Assembly: GCA_028290765.1 (NCBI GenBank)
Contig: JAQGJF010000349.1
Coordinates: 1-8,197, forward strand
Direction: 5' to 3'
Length of the DNA stretch: 8,197 nt
Source of the DNA: Tardiphaga sp.
Lineage (GTDB): Bacteria > Pseudomonadota > Alphaproteobacteria > Rhizobiales > Xanthobacteraceae
A program made the translations under genes and the position numbers. Under the pieces are notes generated by a model. It was given only the letters and a program-made list of their open reading frames with translations, had not been told where the DNA came from and made no database searches. Position 1 is the first letter of the stretch. Each line of letters starts with the position of its first letter. Below are positions 6,630 to 8,197 of this stretch, piece after piece.

Positions 6630-6673
6630 CGATTGGCAGCCAGGCGCCGGAAACACAGGCATCGGAAACGGGC

Positions 6674-7402
6674 CTAGCAGGACGGTCCCAAATCGCGCGA
6701 GCCGGGCATGTAAGCGACACGAAAATTCGGTCTTGCCTGAATCCGCGCATACCAGTCTGTGACCCGGGGGAGGTCCGCCCACATGCCTGACAGGCCGAGG
6801 TCTTCCATCCGCACGATCGTCGGCGTAATGCTCACATCGGCCAGCGAGTACTGATCATCGATAAGCCAGGCGCCGGCGCCCAGCGACTGTTCCATCCGGC
6901 GCAGCGTCTGACCAAGCTTGTCGAGCGCTTCGTCGATTTCGGCCTGGCTGAACCCGTGTCTTCCCATCTTGCGGTAGAAATGCTTCCGAAGCGGAAGCCG
7001 CTCTGTGTACTCAAAAAACCGTTCGTCAGTCATGTTCGCCCAGATCGGCACGAAGTACGCATTGAACGACGGCGGCCGGATTGCGGGCGTCGGTACTTCG
7101 TCGATGTATTGCCGCCAGGCGCGCATGCGGGCCGCCACTTTGGGAAGTTTCGGCCGCACCGAAATCTCGGGATATACGTCTTCAAGATATTCGTTGATCA
7201 CCGTACTGTCTATGACGATGTCCCCGTCGTCGAGCAGCGTTGGAACCACGCCATTCGGATTCATCGCAAGATATTTCTCGGAAAGGTGATCACCTGACCC
7301 GAAGTGGATGAGGTGGCTTTTCCAATCCAGCTTTTTTTCCGCGAGCACAAGCCTGACCTTCTGGCTGCACGTCGAGATAGGCGCGTGGTACAGTTCGAGC
7401 AA
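6674..7402 (-). CDS. Glutathione S-transferase family protein
   Basis: The protein has 242 residues. The start is TTG at 7402: GGGAGG lies 5 bases upstream, an in-frame TGA occurs a few codons further up, and no ATG or GTG is available in between. The N-terminal thioredoxin-like domain (about 1-80) shows LYHAPISTCSQKVR at 4-17, with Ser10, Thr11 and Cys12 as candidates for activating glutathione, the cis-proline in GVVPTL (Pro54) and the glutathione-contacting DST at 65-67. The helical C-terminal domain contains the SLADV N-cap motif at 186-190 and a 30-odd residue insertion-like stretch (about 110-150). The class cannot be set by eye; Ser-type bacterial GSTs and beta-etherase-like enzymes are candidates. 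It is cytoplasmic. It is divergent from a LysR-type regulator gene, which probably controls it. Confidence 0.93.
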   Translation of the reverse strand: MLELYHAPISTCSQKVRLVLAEKKLDWKSHLIHFGSGDHLSEKYLAMNPNGVVPTLLDDGDIVIDSTVINEYLEDVYPEISVRPKLPKVAARMRAWRQYIDEVPTPAIRPPSFNAYFVPIWANMTDERFFEYTERLPLRKHFYRKMGRHGFSQAEIDEALDKLGQTLRRMEQSLGAGAWLIDDQYSLADVSITPTIVRMEDLGLSGMWADLPRVTDWYARIQARPNFRVAYMPGSRDLGPSC

Positions 7403-7407
7403 ATCGT

Positions 7408-7413
7408 CCTCCC
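7408..7413 (-). promoter_or_regulatory. Ribosome binding site supporting the TTG start of the GST gene
   Basis: On the minus strand GGGAGG ends 5 bases before TTG 7402. A second purine-rich GAGGAGG lies further upstream at about 7419-7425. Confidence 0.55.
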
Positions 7414-7465
7414 TTTTTCCTCCTCAGTATCCAACGATTTAGACGGGCGCGGAAATGCCGAATGA

Positions 7466-7480
7466 TTATCGCTCCCATAA
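7466..7480. promoter_or_regulatory. Candidate LysR-type binding site in the divergent GST-regulator gap
   Basis: TTAT-N7-ATAA is a short palindrome that contains the T-N11-A pattern of LysR-type operators. It sits 64 bases upstream of the GST start and 23 bases upstream of the regulator start, where autoregulation and GST activation could both occur. It is a motif match only. Confidence 0.4.
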
Positions 7481-7502
7481 CCGTTTTGGACAGCGGCGGG
7501 CC

Positions 7503-8197
7503 ATGGATCTGGATGTCCTGAAATGCTTCAGCCGAATCGTCGCCTTGGGCAGCGTGTCCAAGGCCGCGTCCGAGCTCGGAATTTCGCAGCCGGCGCTCAC
7601 GCGGCAGATCAAGCGCCTCGAGCATGACCTTGGCAACGAAGTGCTCGTTCGAAACTCTCGTGGCGTCGAGCTCACGGAAGCCGGTAATTTTCTGCTATGC
7701 CGGATCAGGCCGCTTTTGGATCAGGCCGACCTTATAGCGGAAGAGCTGTCGGCGTGGCGCGGATCGCTGTCGGGAAACGTTGCCATCTGCATGCCTGCGT
7801 CCTTGCATCGATCGGTGACGTCGCCGTTGGTAGCCGATATCCGGCGAACCATGCCCGGCGTACGCCTGAGGGTGATCGATGGCTTTGACGCTTTGCTGCA
7901 CGATCAGCTCCGCGAGGGACTCGTGGATATTGGTATTCTGGTCCACGACCACGAGCGGATAATCGATGGCGTCGATCAGAAGCCGCTCGCCCGCGAGCAA
8001 CTGCTGCTGGTCGGCAAAAAGTCGGCTTTTCCTCGAGGCTCTCGTCTCAAGATACGCGATCTCCACGACAAGGAGCTCGCCCTTCCTGGTGAGAGAAATC
8101 ACCTGCGCCATCATATTGAGGCGCTGTTCCGAAAGCAGGGCGGGGAGGCGAGGATTGGAATCGAGGTCGACTCGATGAGGCTCGCCAACGATCTTGT
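7503..8197 (+). CDS. LysR-type transcriptional regulator, 3' end outside window
   Basis: The frame is open from ATG 7503 to the right edge, giving 231 residues of an expected 300 or so. The N-terminal winged helix-turn-helix is clear: FSRIVALGSVSKAASELGIS at 9-28, then QPALTRQIKRLEHDLG, followed by the usual LFVR-like strand (EVLVRNSRGVELTEAG). The start puts the helix-turn-helix at residues 18-37, as normal; the ribosome binding site is weak (GGCGGG just upstream). A linker helix and the first part of the periplasmic-binding-like effector domain follow (from about residue 90), including GLVDIGIL and ALPGERNHLR. Effector is unknown. It is divergent from the GST gene by about 100 bases, the usual arrangement for a LysR regulator and its target. 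Confidence 0.92.
   Translation, partial: MDLDVLKCFSRIVALGSVSKAASELGISQPALTRQIKRLEHDLGNEVLVRNSRGVELTEAGNFLLCRIRPLLDQADLIAEELSAWRGSLSGNVAICMPASLHRSVTSPLVADIRRTMPGVRLRVIDGFDALLHDQLREGLVDIGILVHDHERIIDGVDQKPLAREQLLLVGKKSAFPRGSRLKIRDLHDKELALPGERNHLRHHIEALFRKQGGEARIGIEVDSMRLANDL

Larger units (their letters stand above)
6303..6673. other. Region without intact genes, holding GFA-gene debris
   Basis: This 371-base stretch holds the leader of the 72-residue gene, the two GFA remnants and about 125 bases between them (6425-6548) in which I see nothing recognisable. A + strand frame is open from 6091 to 6762, but it crosses unrelated pieces, runs antisense to the small basic gene and lacks a start signal, so I do not call it a gene. 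Confidence 0.5.

Noticed and set aside
6091..6762. Plus-strand open frame of 223 codons
   Set aside because: It runs antisense to the 72-residue gene and overlaps the GST 3' end. Only residues matching the middle of a GFA protein are recognisable, and these are explained as a gene remnant.
6638..6876. 13-base direct repeat AGCCAGGCGCCGG at 6638-6650 and 6864-6876
   Set aside because: It is short, GC-rich and one copy is inside the GST coding region; chance is a sufficient explanation.

Overview
The window reads as GC-rich chromosomal DNA from an alphaproteobacterium of the Bradyrhizobium/Rhodopseudomonas group (Nitrobacteraceae). The best evidence is a pair of palindromes right after position 5930 that look like the intergenic repeat common in Bradyrhizobium genomes. 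High GC at third codon positions, strong AGGAGG ribosome binding sites and many GFA-family and GST-family genes fit the same group. Genus-level placement is an inference from memory of the repeat, not from a search.

Region 1-4922 is a tight + strand operon. It holds the 3' part of a HyuA-type (N-methylhydantoinase A / acetone carboxylase beta-type) ATPase subunit, then a 768-residue HyuB-type (acetone/acetophenone carboxylase alpha-type) catalytic subunit, then a short-chain dehydrogenase/reductase. Gaps are 13 and 10 bases. The HyuB-type protein carries an extra C-terminal domain with two CxxC pairs that resembles the separate small zinc subunit (gamma) of acetone and acetophenone carboxylases, so the carboxylase may be a two-polypeptide enzyme. 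The SDR could make or consume the ketone that the carboxylase uses, as in the phenylethanol-acetophenone pathway. The actual substrate cannot be read from the sequence.

Region 4923-6674 is a patchwork of small genes and repeats. It contains a 69-residue minus-strand hypothetical gene with a 24-base tandem repeat upstream, an intact + strand GFA-family zinc protein gene (5517-5930), the two palindromes, and a 72-residue very basic minus-strand hypothetical gene. The two small genes share an identical 13-base leader around the ribosome binding site. Between 6366 and 6629 lie two decayed pieces of GFA-family genes in scrambled order, evidence that GFA copies were once duplicated here and lost.

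Region 6674-8197 holds a minus-strand glutathione S-transferase gene with a TTG start, divergent from a LysR-type regulator gene that runs off the right edge. The roughly 100-base gap between them contains a TTAT-N7-ATAA palindrome that fits a LysR-type binding site, so the regulator probably controls the GST.
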